This document shows, piece by piece, positions 18,224 to 28,713 of a DNA stretch of 64,000 nt. The notes below the pieces were generated by a model. That model did not search any database. It worked only from the letters and a program-made list of their open reading frames with translations, and had not been told where the DNA came from. Source of the DNA: Siculibacillus lacustris (GTDB lineage: Bacteria; Pseudomonadota; Alphaproteobacteria; Rhizobiales; Ancalomicrobiaceae); assembly GCF_004328075.1 (NCBI RefSeq), contig NZ_SJFN01000002.1, positions 25,688 to 89,687 on the forward strand, given 5' to 3'. The translations under genes were made by a program, and so were the position numbers. Within the stretch, counting starts at the first letter, position 1; the number at the start of each line of letters is the position of its first letter.

Positions 18224-18253
18224 AAAGAGGCGGGATCCCCAGCCCGCCTCTTT
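18224..18253. terminator. Bidirectional intrinsic terminator
   Basis: An 11-bp perfect stem AAAGAGGCGGG / CCCGCCTCTTT with the 8-nt loop ATCCCCAG lies between the converging EF-hand and ilvD genes. The stem's A-rich and T-rich ends let it work on both strands. It is 31 bp after the EF-hand stop and 63 bp beyond the ilvD stop. Confidence 0.85.
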
Positions 18254-18316
18254 CCCGTTTCCGAGCCGCGACCGTGCGAGCCGGGGTCCCCGGTCGCGCC
18301 GGCCGCGCCGGTCGAC

Positions 18317-20173
18317 TCAGCGCTCGATCTGCGACACGTCGCGGACTGCGCCGCGGGCGGCCGAGGTGGCCATCGCGGCATAGGCGCGCAGCGCCGCGGA
18401 GACCTTGCGGGTGCGCTGTTCGGCCGGCTTCCAGCCCGCGGAACCCTTCGCCTCCATCTTCGCCCGCCGCGCCGCCAGCTCCTCGTCGGAGACGAGGAGC
18501 GCCAGGGTACGGCCGGGAATGTCGATGCGGATGCGGTCGCCGCTCTCCACCAGACCGATGGCGCCGCCCTCCGCCGCTTCCGGCGAGGCGTGGCCGATCG
18601 ACAGGCCCGAGGTGCCGCCGGAGAAGCGGCCGTCGGTGAGCAGCGCGCAGGCCTTGCCCAGGCCCTTCGACTTCAGGTAGCTGGTCGGATAGAGCATCTC
18701 CTGCATGCCCGGGCCGCCCTTGGGGCCCTCGTAGCGGATCACCACCACGTCGCCGGCGACCACCGTGCCGCCGAGAATGCCGGCCGAGGCCGAATCCTGG
18801 CTCTCGAAGATCTTGACCGGGCCTTCGAAGGTCAGGTTCGCGGCGTCGACGCCGGCGGTCTTCACGATGCAGCCGTCGAGCGCGATGTTGCCGTAGAGCA
18901 CGGCGAGGCCGCCGTCCTTGGAATGGGCGTGGTCGCGCGAACGGATCACCCCGCCGGCGCGGTCGAGGTCGAGGGCGTCCCAGCGCCGGGCCTGGCTGAA
19001 GGCCTCGAGCGACGGCACGCCGCCGGGCGCGGCGCGCCAGAAGGTCCGGACCTCTTCCGAATTGGTCGAGACCACGTCCCAATGGGCGATCGCCGCCTTC
19101 AGGGTCGGCGTGTGGACGGTGGGCAGGTCGCCGTGGATCAGGCCGGCGCGATCGAGCTCGCCGAGCAGCGCATAGACGCCGCCGGCGCGGTGGACGTCCT
19201 CCATGTGGACGTCGGCGACCGCCGGAGCGACCTTGCTGAGGCAGGGGACGCGGCGCGACAGCCGATCGATGTCGGCCATCTTGAAGTCGACCCCGGCTTC
19301 TTCCGCCGCCGCGAGGAGATGCAGCACGGTGTTGGTCGAGCCGCCCATGGCGATGTCGAGGGTCATGGCGTTCTCGAAGGCCTGCTTCGAGGCGATGGCG
19401 CGCGGCAGCACGCTCGGGTCGTCCTGCTCGTAGTGGCGCTTGGCGAGATCGACGATCAGCCGGCCGGCGGCGAGGAACAGGCCCTTGCGGTCGGCGTGGG
19501 TCGCCAGCATCGAGCCGTTGCCGGGCAGCGACAATCCGAGGGCCTCGGTCAGGCAGTTCATCGAATTGGCGGTGAACATGCCCGAGCAGGAGCCGCAGGT
19601 CGGGCAGGCCGAGCGCTCGTAGGACTTGACGTCCTCGTCGGAGACCTTGTCGTCGGCGGCGGCGATCATCGCGTCGATCAGGTCGACCGCCTTGGTCGCG
19701 CCGCTCGACAACAGCACCTTGCCGGCCTCCATCGGGCCGCCCGAGACGAACACCGTCGGGATGTTCAGCCGCAGCGAGGCGAGCAACATGCCGGGGGTGA
19801 TCTTGTCGCAGTTGGAGATGCAGACCATGGCGTCGGCGCAGTGGGCGTTGACCATGTATTCGACCGAGTCGGCGATCAGGTCGCGCGAGGGCAGCGAATA
19901 GAGCATGCCGTCGTGGCCCATGGCGATGCCGTCGTCGACCGCGATGGTGTCGAACTCCTTGGCGATGCCGCCGGCCGCCTCGATCTCGCGGGCGACCATC
20001 TGGCCGAGGTCCTTCAAGTGGACGTGGCCGGGCACGAACTGGGTGAAGGAATTGACCACCGCGATGATCGGCTTGCCGAAATCGCCGTCCTTCATGCCGG
20101 TGGCGCGCCACAGGCCGCGGGCGCCGGCCATGTTGCGGCCGTGGGTGGACGTGCGGGAGCGATAGGCGGGCAT
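18317..20173 (-). CDS. ilvD: Dihydroxy-acid dehydratase
   Basis: A 618-residue enzyme (E. coli IlvD 616) that dehydrates 2,3-dihydroxy acids to 2-keto acids in valine, leucine and isoleucine synthesis. It is a cytoplasmic iron-sulfur enzyme; the cluster cysteines are visible in [13 protein letters not shown] and [19 protein letters not shown]. The conserved start [20 protein letters not shown] fixes the ATG at 20173, well inside a longer open frame. It is monocistronic here; cimA, which feeds isoleucine synthesis, lies at 30523. Confidence 0.96.
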   Translation of the reverse strand: MPAYRSRTSTHGRNMAGARGLWRATGMKDGDFGKPIIAVVNSFTQFVPGHVHLKDLGQMVAREIEAAGGIAKEFDTIAVDDGIAMGHDGMLYSLPSRDLIADSVEYMVNAHCADAMVCISNCDKITPGMLLASLRLNIPTVFVSGGPMEAGKVLLSSGATKAVDLIDAMIAAADDKVSDEDVKSYERSACPTCGSCSGMFTANSMNCLTEALGLSLPGNGSMLATHADRKGLFLAAGRLIVDLAKRHYEQDDPSVLPRAIASKQAFENAMTLDIAMGGSTNTVLHLLAAAEEAGVDFKMADIDRLSRRVPCLSKVAPAVADVHMEDVHRAGGVYALLGELDRAGLIHGDLPTVHTPTLKAAIAHWDVVSTNSEEVRTFWRAAPGGVPSLEAFSQARRWDALDLDRAGGVIRSRDHAHSKDGGLAVLYGNIALDGCIVKTAGVDAANLTFEGPVKIFESQDSASAGILGGTVVAGDVVVIRYEGPKGGPGMQEMLYPTSYLKSKGLGKACALLTDGRFSGGTSGLSIGHASPEAAEGGAIGLVESGDRIRIDIPGRTLALLVSDEELAARRAKMEAKGSAGWKPAEQRTRKVSAALRAYAAMATSAARGAVRDVSQIER

Positions 20174-20512
20174 CGGCGGACCCTCTGAGCGGGCGGCGGG
20201 CGGCGGGCCCGGCGCGTTGCGGTCGGTGGACGTTCGACATAGCGCCTTCGAAGACGGCGGACCAGAGGCGAGCCGGCGGCGGAGATCGTAAATTCGCCGA
20301 AAATCGGCTCGCGAGGGAACGCCGCCGTCGATCGGCGGGGGCCGGCGAGCAGCGCTTGCTCGAAACCGCCATGCAGAAGCGCCGCGCACGCCATGCGCGG
20401 CTTGCAGGTTCGCCCCGCGCCGACAGATGATAGGAAGATCGGGCAGTCGTACGATGACTGTCCCTGCGCCCGCATCCGATCGTCGATCCGATGCCGAGAC
20501 CGGAGCCGGCCG
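20174..20512. other. Divergent intergenic region ilvD / AEC transporter
   Basis: About 340 bp without a gene. It must contain the ilvD promoter (-) and that of the transporter gene (+). I see no leader peptide rich in Ile/Leu/Val and no attenuator hairpin in front of ilvD. Confidence 0.4.
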
Positions 20513-21466
20513 TTGCTCTTCGCGATCGAGATCGTCCTTCCCATCTTCACGCTGATCGCCTTCGGCTGGACGCTGGCCGCGGTCGGCGTGCTCGGGCGCA
20601 CCGCCGGCGCCGGGCTCGCCGAATTCGCCGCCAAGGTCGGGCTGCCGGTGCTGATCTTCAAGACCATCGCCTCGGCGCAGATGACCGCCGACGCCCCGTG
20701 GATGCTGTGGGCCTGCTACTTCCCCGGCGCGGCGATCGCCTGGACCGCCGGCCATCTGTTCGCCGGTCGGGTGCTCCGGCGCGATCCGCCGACCGCGGTG
20801 ATCGCCGGCATCGCCTCGGCCTTCGCCAACACCGCCTTCGTCGGTCTGCCGCTGGCCCAGCGCGCCTATGGCGAACACGGCGTGCTGATCGTCTCGCTGC
20901 TGCTCGCCGTCCACATGCCGATCATGATGGCGACGGCGACGATCCTGATGGAAAGGGCCGAGCGGCAGGTCAAGGGCGGCGACGGGCGCTCGCCCTTGCG
21001 GGTGATGCTGCAGATCCTCGCCAACGTCGGCCGCCAGCCGGTGGTCATCGGGGTGATCTGCGGCACGGCCTTCCGCCTCTCCGGGCTGGTGCTGCCGGAA
21101 CTGGTCGACAAGCCGATCGGCATGATCGCCCAGGCCTCGACGCCGGTGATGCTGTTCGCGCTGGGCATGTCGCTGTGGGCGCACGGGGTCAAGGGCGAGG
21201 TGGCGACCGCGGTCGCGGCTTCGGTCGCCAAACTGGCGCTGATGCCGGCGGCGGTGCTGGCGATCGCGCTGGCGCTCGGCCTCGAACGCTCGAACATCGG
21301 CCCCCTGGTGCTGATCGCCGCGCTGCCGACCGGCATCAACGTCCACATGATCGCCATCCAGTTCCGCTCCAACGAGCGCCTCGCCTCGGCGACGGTGGTG
21401 ATGACCACGGTGGTGAGCGTGGTCACGAGTTCGCTGTGGCTGATGCTGCTGGCGCGCTTCGTCTGA
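20513..21466 (+). CDS. AEC (auxin efflux carrier) family transporter
   Basis: A 317-residue inner-membrane protein with about ten spans in two halves, the usual size for bacterial AEC transporters. Family features are [31 protein letters not shown] and [16 protein letters not shown]. Bacterial members export or exchange organic acids. The TTG at 20513 follows GGAG by seven bases and matches the usual N-terminus; the frame is open further upstream without homology. The substrate is unknown. Confidence 0.82.
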   Translation: MLFAIEIVLPIFTLIAFGWTLAAVGVLGRTAGAGLAEFAAKVGLPVLIFKTIASAQMTADAPWMLWACYFPGAAIAWTAGHLFAGRVLRRDPPTAVIAGIASAFANTAFVGLPLAQRAYGEHGVLIVSLLLAVHMPIMMATATILMERAERQVKGGDGRSPLRVMLQILANVGRQPVVIGVICGTAFRLSGLVLPELVDKPIGMIAQASTPVMLFALGMSLWAHGVKGEVATAVAASVAKLALMPAAVLAIALALGLERSNIGPLVLIAALPTGINVHMIAIQFRSNERLASATVVMTTVVSVVTSSLWLMLLARFV

Positions 21467-21606
21467 CCGCGACGATCCGTCGTCGCGGCGACGGGACGAT
21501 CCGGTGTTTCCTTTTCGTTCTCGTCGTTGCACAGTGCGCGCGGTGCGCGGCGGCGGGAATCGGATAGGGTCGCACGCCCGGACGAGGCGTGGAGACGCAG
21601 GCGAGC

Positions 21607-22713
21607 ATGGACTGGTCGAGCGAACAGGATACGGCGCTGCGCGAAATCGCCGCCTGGCTGAAGCGCGGGAGCCCGCAGGTGTTCCGGTTGTTCGGCTATG
21701 CCGGCACCGGCAAGACGACGCTCGCCCGCCATCTCGCCGAAGGCATCTCCGGGCCGGTGGCCTTCGGCGCCTTCACCGGCAAGGCGGCGCTGGTGATGCG
21801 GTCGAAGGGCTGCGACGGCGCCTCGACCATCCATTCGATGATCTACCGACCGAAGCGGCCGGCCGAGGACGAGGAGGAGGAGGAGACCTTCTCCTTCGCC
21901 CTCAATCGCCAGTCGGAAGCCTCCAAGGCGTCGCTGATCGTCATCGACGAATGTTCGATGGTCGACGAGGAGCTCGGCAAGGACCTCCTGTCCTTCGGCA
22001 AGCCGACCCTGGTGCTCGGCGATCCGGCGCAGCTGCCGCCGGTCAAGGGCGGCGGTTTCTTCACCGAGGCCCAGCCCGACGTGATGCTGACCCAGGTCCA
22101 CCGGCAGGCCGCCGACAATCCGATCATCCGCCTGTCGATGGAGGTGCGCGAGGGTCGCGAGTTGGCGATCGGCGACCACGGCGACACGCAGATCATCCGC
22201 CGGCGCGACATCTCCGCCGACCGCATCCTGTCGGCCGATCAGGTGCTGGTCGGGCGCAACAAGACCCGGCACCTCTACAACAAGCGGATCCGCGAATTGC
22301 GCGGCTACACCAGCCCGACCCCGGAGGTCGGCGAGAAGCTGGTGTGCCTCAGGAACGACAAGACCAAGGGCCTGCAGAACGGCGGGCTGTTCCGGGTCAC
22401 CCGGATCAAGGAGCCGAAGAACGGCTTCCTGAAGTTCGATCTGGCGGCCGAGGAGACGGTGGAGAAGCGGCGGATCGCGGCTTCCGTGCTGCCGGCCTTC
22501 TTCGAGGGCGGCGAAGAGGCCCTGCCCTTCGCGCTGCGCCGGCGCTCCGACGAATTCGACTACGGCTACGCCCTGACCGTCCACAAGGCCCAGGGCTCGC
22601 AATGGGACGACGTGGTGCTGTTCGACGAGAGCTTCGCCTTCCGCGAGCACCGGGCGCGCTGGCTCTACACCGGCATCACCCGGGCGGCGGAGCGGCTGAC
22701 CCTGGTGGTGTGA
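21607..22713 (+). CDS. RecD-like ATP-dependent DNA helicase (SF1B)
   Basis: A 368-residue single-chain helicase, much shorter than RecD (608). It has Walker [12 protein letters not shown] (about residue 30), Walker [38 protein letters not shown], and the C-terminal UvrD-like motifs [14 protein letters not shown] and YTGITRA. No nuclease or RecBC-binding region is present. Such stand-alone RecD-like proteins occur in many alphaproteobacteria and some phages. I start at ATG 21607; a GTG at 21589 would add six residues. Confidence 0.87.
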   Translation: MDWSSEQDTALREIAAWLKRGSPQVFRLFGYAGTGKTTLARHLAEGISGPVAFGAFTGKAALVMRSKGCDGASTIHSMIYRPKRPAEDEEEEETFSFALNRQSEASKASLIVIDECSMVDEELGKDLLSFGKPTLVLGDPAQLPPVKGGGFFTEAQPDVMLTQVHRQAADNPIIRLSMEVREGRELAIGDHGDTQIIRRRDISADRILSADQVLVGRNKTRHLYNKRIRELRGYTSPTPEVGEKLVCLRNDKTKGLQNGGLFRVTRIKEPKNGFLKFDLAAEETVEKRRIAASVLPAFFEGGEEALPFALRRRSDEFDYGYALTVHKAQGSQWDDVVLFDESFAFREHRARWLYTGITRAAERLTLVV

Positions 22714-22738
22714 GCCGCCGCTTCCGCCCGGTCGGCCC

Positions 22739-23653
22739 TCAGGTCGGCCGGTGATGGGCGTGCCAGTGCCAGGCGATGTCGATGCGCCGGGCGACCCACA
22801 CCGCCTCGCGGGCGGCGATGTGGTCGAGGAAGCGGATCAGCCCGGCGATGCGGGCGGGGCGGCCGACGATGCGGCAGTGCAGCCCGATCGACATCATCTT
22901 CGGCGCCGTCGCCCCCTCCTCCCACAGCACGTCGAAGGCATCGCGCATGTAGGTGAAGAACTGTTCGCTCTCGGTGAAGCCGGGGGCGTTGGCGAAGCGC
23001 ATGTCGTTGGTCTCGAGGGTGTAGGGGATGGTCAGGTGCGGCCCCTGCGGTCCCTGTTCCCAATAGGGCAGATCGTCGGAATAGGTGTCGCTGTCGTAGA
23101 GGAAACCGCCCTCCTCCTTGACCAGATCGCGCGAGTTGAGCGACGTCCGCCCGGTGTACCAGCCGAGCGGGCGCGAGCCGGTGACCGCGGTGTGGATGCG
23201 GATCGCCTCGTCGAGGTGGCGACGCTCCTCGTCGCGGGAGAAGTCGCGGTAGTCGATCCACTTGAGGCCATGGGAGGCGATCTCCCAATCGGCGTCGCGC
23301 ATCGCCGCCACGGCCTCGGGGTTGCGGGCGAGCGCGGTCGCCACCCCGAACACCGTGACCGGGATCTCGCGGGCGGTGAACAGCCGCCACAGCCGCCAGA
23401 AGCCGGCGCGCGAGCCGTATTCGTACATGCTCTCGACGTTCATGTGGCGCTTGCCCGGCCAGGGCTGGGCGCCGAGCACGTCGGACAGGAAGGCTTCCGA
23501 AGCGGCGTCGCCGTGCAGGATGTTGTTCTCGCCGCCCTCTTCGTAGTTCAGCACGAACTGCACCGCCACGCGGGCGTCGCCCGGCCAGCGCGGATGGGGC
23601 GGATTGCGGCCGTAGCCGATCAAGTCGCGGGGATAGGGCGCGCCGTCGGTCAT
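22739..23653 (-). CDS. puuE: Allantoinase PuuE-type polysaccharide deacetylase-fold protein
   Basis: A 304-residue NodB-fold hydrolase of the cofactor-independent PuuE allantoinase group, which opens allantoin to allantoate. Hallmarks are FVLNYEEGGENNILHGD, MYEYGSRAGFWRL, WEIASHGLKWIDY and YDSDTYSDDLPYW. The ATG at 23653 follows GAGAGGAG. No other ureide genes are adjacent (usually uraH, allantoicase or xanthine dehydrogenase), so the allantoinase role is by family only. Confidence 0.83.
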   Translation of the reverse strand: MTDGAPYPRDLIGYGRNPPHPRWPGDARVAVQFVLNYEEGGENNILHGDAASEAFLSDVLGAQPWPGKRHMNVESMYEYGSRAGFWRLWRLFTAREIPVTVFGVATALARNPEAVAAMRDADWEIASHGLKWIDYRDFSRDEERRHLDEAIRIHTAVTGSRPLGWYTGRTSLNSRDLVKEEGGFLYDSDTYSDDLPYWEQGPQGPHLTIPYTLETNDMRFANAPGFTESEQFFTYMRDAFDVLWEEGATAPKMMSIGLHCRIVGRPARIAGLIRFLDHIAAREAVWVARRIDIAWHWHAHHRPT

Positions 23654-23913
23654 GACCGACTCCTCTCGTCGAACGGGTTCATCTCCCCCCGAACTGAGCC
23701 CGGCACGCGGCGAAATTCAAGCGCGTGTCGTTGCAGTTTCGATTCCGGTGGAAGATCGCGAGCGCCGGCACCGGCCCGCAGTTGCAGCAGAGAGTCCGAT
23801 TCAAGCGCCTCAAGAATCGATTCCGGTGCCTCGAGGAGCGCGTGAAGGCGGAGGCTTTCTGCTTCAATTTCAGATGGTTGGTGCGATTTCCCGAGGCATT
23901 CGCGCAGCGGCGC

Positions 23914-24324
23914 TCAGCGCCGGCGGCGGGTGTTCGAACGCACGGCGACACGGACCGGCACCGGTGTGCGGGTCTCGACCGTGGCCGGGGCGGAGCCGCC
24001 GCCGGAACCGTCGGACTCGTCGTCGCCGGGCAGCAGCATCACCGCGGTGGCCATGGCGACCGAGCACATGGTCACCAGGAAACCGAAGAACAACAGGAAC
24101 AGCGGGATCCACGGCTGGTCGGAGGCCATCATCAGCGAGCGCAGATGGGCGGTGTCGGTGACCAGCACCGCGACCACCAGGACCAGGGCGACGCCGGCGC
24201 CGATCAGCCAATTGACGAACAGCAGGCGCAGCAGCGGCTGATGACGCAGCGGCGTCGGACCGCCGGCCGGCGACAGCTGCGGCGCGGCGGGGTCGTATGG
24301 GGCTGACGGGCGGTCGGCGGTCAT
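23914..24324 (-). CDS. Small two-span membrane protein, function unknown
   Basis: A 136-residue protein with a Pro-rich cytoplasmic start, two clear membrane spans (about residues 33-54, LLFVNWLIGAGVALVLVVAV, and 73-97, WIPLFLLFFGFLVTMCSVAM) and a basic tail ending in RRRR. The ATG at 24324 follows GGGAGA. I do not recognise a named family. It is a single gene between divergent neighbours. Confidence 0.7.
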   Translation of the reverse strand: MTADRPSAPYDPAAPQLSPAGGPTPLRHQPLLRLLFVNWLIGAGVALVLVVAVLVTDTAHLRSLMMASDQPWIPLFLLFFGFLVTMCSVAMATAVMLLPGDDESDGSGGGSAPATVETRTPVPVRVAVRSNTRRRR

Positions 24325-24620
24325 GATCGAGTCTCCCTGGGTCGCTCCCCACTACATAGGGCGGCGCGGGCCGAGGCGAGGAGAAATTCGTCGAAGTGCG
24401 GGTGGCGTGCCCGAAACCAGTGCGCGCATCCGAGGAGAAATCGTGCGACTCTCGGGAACTCGGAGGATCCGGTCGTCGTTCTGCCATGCGACGACGCCAT
24501 CATGCGCTCGCCGGCCGTGGACGGGCCGACGGCCGGGATCCGCAGTCGGAACGGCACGGGCCTTGCTTCTAACCATCGGACGATGGACGATCGCCCTCGG
24601 GCGTCGGGACGGAGAGCGAC

Positions 24621-24866
24621 ATGACCGGCAACGACAGGACACCGACGCGACCGAGTGCCGACGGCATGAGCCGGACGCTCGGCGAGTGCCCGCCCGGGCG
24701 CGACCCGGCGCAGTTCTCGCCGGTCCTGGAATCGCGGATCGTCGCGATGCGCGCCCTGCTCGGCAGGATGCGGCCGCAGAGCGACGCCGAGGCCCTCCAG
24801 GCGCTGCGCAGCGCCTTCCCGGATGCCAGCCTCGCCGACCGCGTCGCGGCGCTCTCGCACCGCTGA
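24621..24866 (+). CDS. Small hypothetical protein (81 aa)
   Basis: An 81-residue soluble protein starting after GGAGAG at good spacing. The C-terminal half (SRIVAMRALLGRMRPQSDAE to SLADRVAALSHR) is helical and looks like a short regulatory or helix-bundle peptide. No family was recognised. It ends four bases before the convergent pssA stop. The coding call rests on the ribosome binding site and on a non-shadow composition. Confidence 0.5.
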   Translation: MTGNDRTPTRPSADGMSRTLGECPPGRDPAQFSPVLESRIVAMRALLGRMRPQSDAEALQALRSAFPDASLADRVAALSHR

Positions 24867-24870
24867 GGGC

Positions 24871-25725
24871 TCAGCCCGGCGAGGTCACGGCCTCGTCCGC
24901 GGCCTGCGCCTGTCGTCTGGCGGCCTCCGCATCGGCGGCGGCGAGACGTCGGAAGGCGCGCCACCCGAAGGGGATCGCCGCGACATAGGCGAGGGTCACG
25001 ACCGTCAGGATCGGGAACGGAAAGCTCACCAGCGACGCCGCGAACAGCACCACCGCCACCGACAGCGGGATCACCGATTCGCGCGGCACGCGGGTGCCGA
25101 ACTTCTTGCCCGACCAGGTCGGGATGGTCGAGACCATCATGAAGGCGACGAAGATGGTATGGATCGCGACAACCGCCGCGACACCGGGGACCCGTCCGAT
25201 CGGCAGGATCTCGGCGAGATAGAGCGGCAACAGGGCGGTGATCGCCGCCGCCGGGGCCGGCATGCCGACGAAGAAATCGGCGTGCCAGGCGGGCTTGGGG
25301 GTCTCGATCATCACGTTGAAGCGGGCGAGCCTGAGCACCGCGGCGATGACGTAGGCCAGCACCGCCAGCCAGCCGAACGAACCGGCCTGATTCAGCACCC
25401 AGATGTAGAGCAGCAGCCCCGGCACCACGCCGAAGTTCACGAAGTCGGCGAGGCTGTCGAGCTCGGCGCCGAAGCGCGAGGTGCCCTTCAGCCAGCGCGC
25501 GACGCGGCCATCGACGGCGTCGAGCAGCGCCGCCACCACCACCGCCCCGACCGCCCATTCGAAATGGCCCTCGAGCCCGACGCGGATGCCCGACAAGCCG
25601 GCGCACAGGGCCAGCAACGTCACCAGATTGGGCAGCACCACCCGGAACGGCACCGAGCGCAGCCGCGCGAAACGGCGGCCGGTGCGGACCGACTGATGCA
25701 CCACGGGCGGAAACAGATCGCTCAT
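24871..25725 (-). CDS. pssA: CDP-diacylglycerol--serine O-phosphatidyltransferase
   Basis: A 284-residue integral membrane enzyme making phosphatidylserine from CDP-diacylglycerol and serine. The CDP-alcohol phosphotransferase signature D-x2-DG-x2-AR-x8-G-x3-D-x3-D is complete in DAVDGRVARWLKGTSRFGAE followed by LDSLADF. About eight spans and a cytoplasmic Ala/Glu-rich tail are visible. It follows psd by 37 bp, giving a two-gene operon for phosphatidylethanolamine synthesis. Confidence 0.94.
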   Translation of the reverse strand: MSDLFPPVVHQSVRTGRRFARLRSVPFRVVLPNLVTLLALCAGLSGIRVGLEGHFEWAVGAVVVAALLDAVDGRVARWLKGTSRFGAELDSLADFVNFGVVPGLLLYIWVLNQAGSFGWLAVLAYVIAAVLRLARFNVMIETPKPAWHADFFVGMPAPAAAITALLPLYLAEILPIGRVPGVAAVVAIHTIFVAFMMVSTIPTWSGKKFGTRVPRESVIPLSVAVVLFAASLVSFPFPILTVVTLAYVAAIPFGWRAFRRLAAADAEAARRQAQAADEAVTSPG

Positions 25726-25762
25726 CGGCGTCGAAGCTCCAATTCGGGCGCGCGCCCCCGCG

Positions 25763-26467
25763 TCAGTCGCGACGGGTGATGCGGACCGCGCTCGGTGCGG
25801 CGGCGAGGTCGGCGAGGATGGTCTCGCCGGCGATCGAGGTCTGGCCGAGCGCCACCAGGGGCGTGGTGCCGAGCGGCAGGTAGACGTCGAGGCGCGAGCC
25901 GAAGCGGATCATGCCGAAGCGCTCGCCGGCCGCCAGTTCGGCGCCTTCCGTGGTCCACACCACGATGCGGCGGGCGACCAGCCCGGCGATCTGCACGCAG
26001 GCGAGGGTACCCAGCGCGTGACGGACCACCAGGGCATTGCGTTCGTTGAACTCGCTGGCCTTGTCGAGTTCGGCGTTGAGGAACTTGCCGGGCGTATAGA
26101 CGATGCGCTCGACCGTGCCGGTGATCGGCATGCGGTTCACATGGACGTTGAAGACGTTCATGAAGATCGAGATGCGCAGCATCTCCTCGGCCGGCAGACC
26201 GAGTTCGGGCGGTGGCAGAACCGGGCCGATGTGGCTGACGCGACCGTCGGCCGGGGCGATCACCAGACCTTCGGCGATCGGCGTGACGCGGGCGGGGTCG
26301 CGGAAAAAGGCGGCGACCCAGATGGTCAGGCCGAGCAGCAGCCAGAACAGCGGCTGCCAGAACTGGCCGATCACCACGGTCAGGATCAGGGCGATGGCGA
26401 CGAAGGGCCAGCCCGCGCGATTGATCGGCGGGAAGGCGCGGGTGATGGTCGCGAACAGGGAATCCAT
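25763..26467 (-). CDS. psd: Phosphatidylserine decarboxylase (short, pyruvoyl type)
   Basis: A 234-residue proenzyme with an N-terminal membrane anchor (about residues 20-53) and the self-cleavage Gly-Ser in [15 protein letters not shown], where Ser becomes the pyruvoyl group. Other family marks are [11 protein letters not shown] and [12 protein letters not shown]. This is the shorter class common in alphaproteobacteria. It converts phosphatidylserine, made by the next gene product, to phosphatidylethanolamine. Confidence 0.94.
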   Translation of the reverse strand: MDSLFATITRAFPPINRAGWPFVAIALILTVVIGQFWQPLFWLLLGLTIWVAAFFRDPARVTPIAEGLVIAPADGRVSHIGPVLPPPELGLPAEEMLRISIFMNVFNVHVNRMPITGTVERIVYTPGKFLNAELDKASEFNERNALVVRHALGTLACVQIAGLVARRIVVWTTEGAELAAGERFGMIRFGSRLDVYLPLGTTPLVALGQTSIAGETILADLAAAPSAVRITRRD

Positions 26468-26605
26468 CGGAGGTACTCTGAAGACCGCGGGCGCGGCGGG
26501 AAACGGGTGCGGCGGCGAGCACCGTCGCGCCGCTTCCGACCTATACGGGATCGCCCGAATTGGAAAGAGCCAAGGACGGCGGGGGCGCCGCGACGCCCCC
26601 GTGCG

Positions 26606-28507
26606 TCACTGTGCGGCGACCGGGGCCGGCCGCGGCGACGGCCGGAAGGGATCGGCTGCCTCGGTCTCGGCGAGACGCTCGCGGGCCTCGTCGGCGGCGC
26701 GCTGGCGCGCCCACATCGAGGCATAGAGCCCATCGGCGGCGAGCAGGTCGTCGTGGCGGCCGCGTTCGGCGACCACCCCGTCGGCGAGCACCAGGATCTC
26801 GTCGGCGGCGACCACCGTCGACAGGCGATGGGCGATGACCAGAGTGGTGCGATTGCGCGACACCCGGTCGAGCGCCTCCTGGATCTCACGCTCCGTATGC
26901 GTGTCGAGGGCCGAGGTGGCCTCGTCGAGCATCAGGATCGGCGGCGCCTTGAGGATGGTGCGGGCGATGGCGACGCGCTGCTTCTCGCCGCCGGAGAGCT
27001 TCAGGCCGCGCTCGCCGACTTCGGTGTCGTAGCGCTTGGGCAGGCGCTCGATGAAATCGGCGATCTGGGCATTGGCCGCCGCTTCGATCACCTCGTCCTC
27101 GGTCGCGGACGGGCGGCCGTAGCGGATGTTGTAGGCGACGGTGTCGTTGAACAGCACGGTGTCCTGGGGAACCATGCCGATGGCGGCGCGCAGCGAGGTC
27201 TGGGTGACGTCGCGGATGTCCTGGCCGTCGATCAGGATGCGGCCGCCGCTGACGTCGTAGAAGCGGAACAGCAGGCGCGAGATGGTCGACTTGCCGGCGC
27301 CGGAGGGGCCGACGATCGCCACCGTCTTGCCGGCCGGCACCTCGAAGGTGACGCCCTTGAGGATCTCCCGCTCGGGATCGTAGTGGAAGCTGACGTTCTC
27401 GAAGCGGACGGTGGCCTCGTGAATCGCCAAGGGCTTGGCGTCGGGGCGGTCGACCACTTCGGCCGGCTGCTCGAGGATCACGAACAGGCTCTCGATGTCG
27501 ACGAGGCTCTGCTTGATCTCGCGATAGAGCGTGCCGATGAAGTTGAGCGGGATCGACAGCTGCATCATCAGCGCGTTGATCATCACGAAATGGCCGACGG
27601 TCTGCTCGCCGCGCAGCACCGCGCCCGCCGACAGGGCCATACAGATGCCCATGCCGATCGAGAAGATCACCGCCTGCCCCATGTTGAGCCAGGCCAGCGA
27701 GGTGAAGGTGCGGATCGCCGCGTGTTCGTACTTGGCCATGGCGCGGTCGTAGCGCGACACCTCGAGTTCCTCGGCGGTGAAGTATTTCACCGTCTCGAAG
27801 TTCAGCAGGCTGTCGACCGCCTTGGACATGGAGTCGTTGTCGGCGTCGTTCATGTCGCGGCGGATGTCCATCCGCCAGTCCGAGGCCTTGATCGAGAACC
27901 ACACGTAGAGCCAGGTGGTCACGCCGATCACCACGACGTAGATCCAGTCGAACTGCCACAGGATCACCGCGGCCATCAGCGCGAATTCGACCAGCGTCGG
28001 GATGCCGGCGAGGATGGTGATGCGGACGATGGTCTCGATGCCCTTGGCGCCGCGCTCGACGACGCGGGAGAGGCCGCCGGTGCGGCGCTGCAGGTGGTAG
28101 CGCAGCGACAGGGCGTGGAGGTGGCGGAAGGTCGCGGTGGCGAGCTCGCGCACCGCATGCTGGCCGACCGCCGCGAACAGGGCGTCGCGCAGCTGGTTGA
28201 AGCCGTTCGAGGCGATGCGCGCCACCGAATAGGCGACGACCAGCAGGATCGGCAGCGCCCACCAGGTCAGCCGATCGGGCACCACGGCGCCCGGCGCCAA
28301 CAGATCGGTCGCCCATTTGTAGGCGAAGGGCAACCACACGGTCACCACCTTGCCGGCCAACAGCGCGACCAGCGCCAGGATCACCGCCCGCTTGAGGTCG
28401 GGACGCGAGGCGGGCCACAGATGCGGCCACAGGTTCTTCAGGGTTCGGAGCGTCTGCCCCTCCTCGGCCGTGATGCGCGGGCCGACGGGACGGTGGTGCC
28501 TGGACAT
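26606..28507 (-). CDS. Atm1-like ABC exporter, membrane and ATPase domains fused
   Basis: A 633-residue half-transporter. Six membrane spans occupy about residues 35-330; the nucleotide-binding domain has Walker A GPSGAGKST, the signature LSGGEKQRVAIARTI, Walker B ILMLDEATSALD and the H loop AHRLST. The order and the membrane segment FNFIGTLYREIKQSLVDIE-like text (LNFIGTLYREIKQSLVDIE) match Atm1/heavy-metal-tolerance exporters, which move glutathione-linked sulfur or metal species. It would act as a homodimer. I use ATG 28507; an in-frame TTG six codons upstream is possible. Confidence 0.87.
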   Translation of the reverse strand: MSRHHRPVGPRITAEEGQTLRTLKNLWPHLWPASRPDLKRAVILALVALLAGKVVTVWLPFAYKWATDLLAPGAVVPDRLTWWALPILLVVAYSVARIASNGFNQLRDALFAAVGQHAVRELATATFRHLHALSLRYHLQRRTGGLSRVVERGAKGIETIVRITILAGIPTLVEFALMAAVILWQFDWIYVVVIGVTTWLYVWFSIKASDWRMDIRRDMNDADNDSMSKAVDSLLNFETVKYFTAEELEVSRYDRAMAKYEHAAIRTFTSLAWLNMGQAVIFSIGMGICMALSAGAVLRGEQTVGHFVMINALMMQLSIPLNFIGTLYREIKQSLVDIESLFVILEQPAEVVDRPDAKPLAIHEATVRFENVSFHYDPEREILKGVTFEVPAGKTVAIVGPSGAGKSTISRLLFRFYDVSGGRILIDGQDIRDVTQTSLRAAIGMVPQDTVLFNDTVAYNIRYGRPSATEDEVIEAAANAQIADFIERLPKRYDTEVGERGLKLSGGEKQRVAIARTILKAPPILMLDEATSALDTHTEREIQEALDRVSRNRTTLVIAHRLSTVVAADEILVLADGVVAERGRHDDLLAADGLYASMWARQRAADEARERLAETEAADPFRPSPRPAPVAAQ

Positions 28508-28713
28508 GGGGACTCGCTGGCGCAAGGGGGGCGAATGTCGTCCTCACATAGGCGTTCTTTCGAGAAATTCAAACCTCGGCCCGCGCATCCGTGCAAGACG
28601 GCCGCGGCGAAACGCGCTTCCCTGCGTCGGCGAAGCGGCTAGACTGGCGCGACGTACCGCAGCGCGGAATCGGGCGAGCCGCCGGCCGCCCGCCGCCGGA
28701 GGGGAGAGCGACG

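Noticed and set aside
18317..21532. 1071-codon frame as a long IlvD fusion
   Set aside because: The N-terminal 450 codons are antisense to the AEC transporter; the standard IlvD N-terminus begins at 20173.
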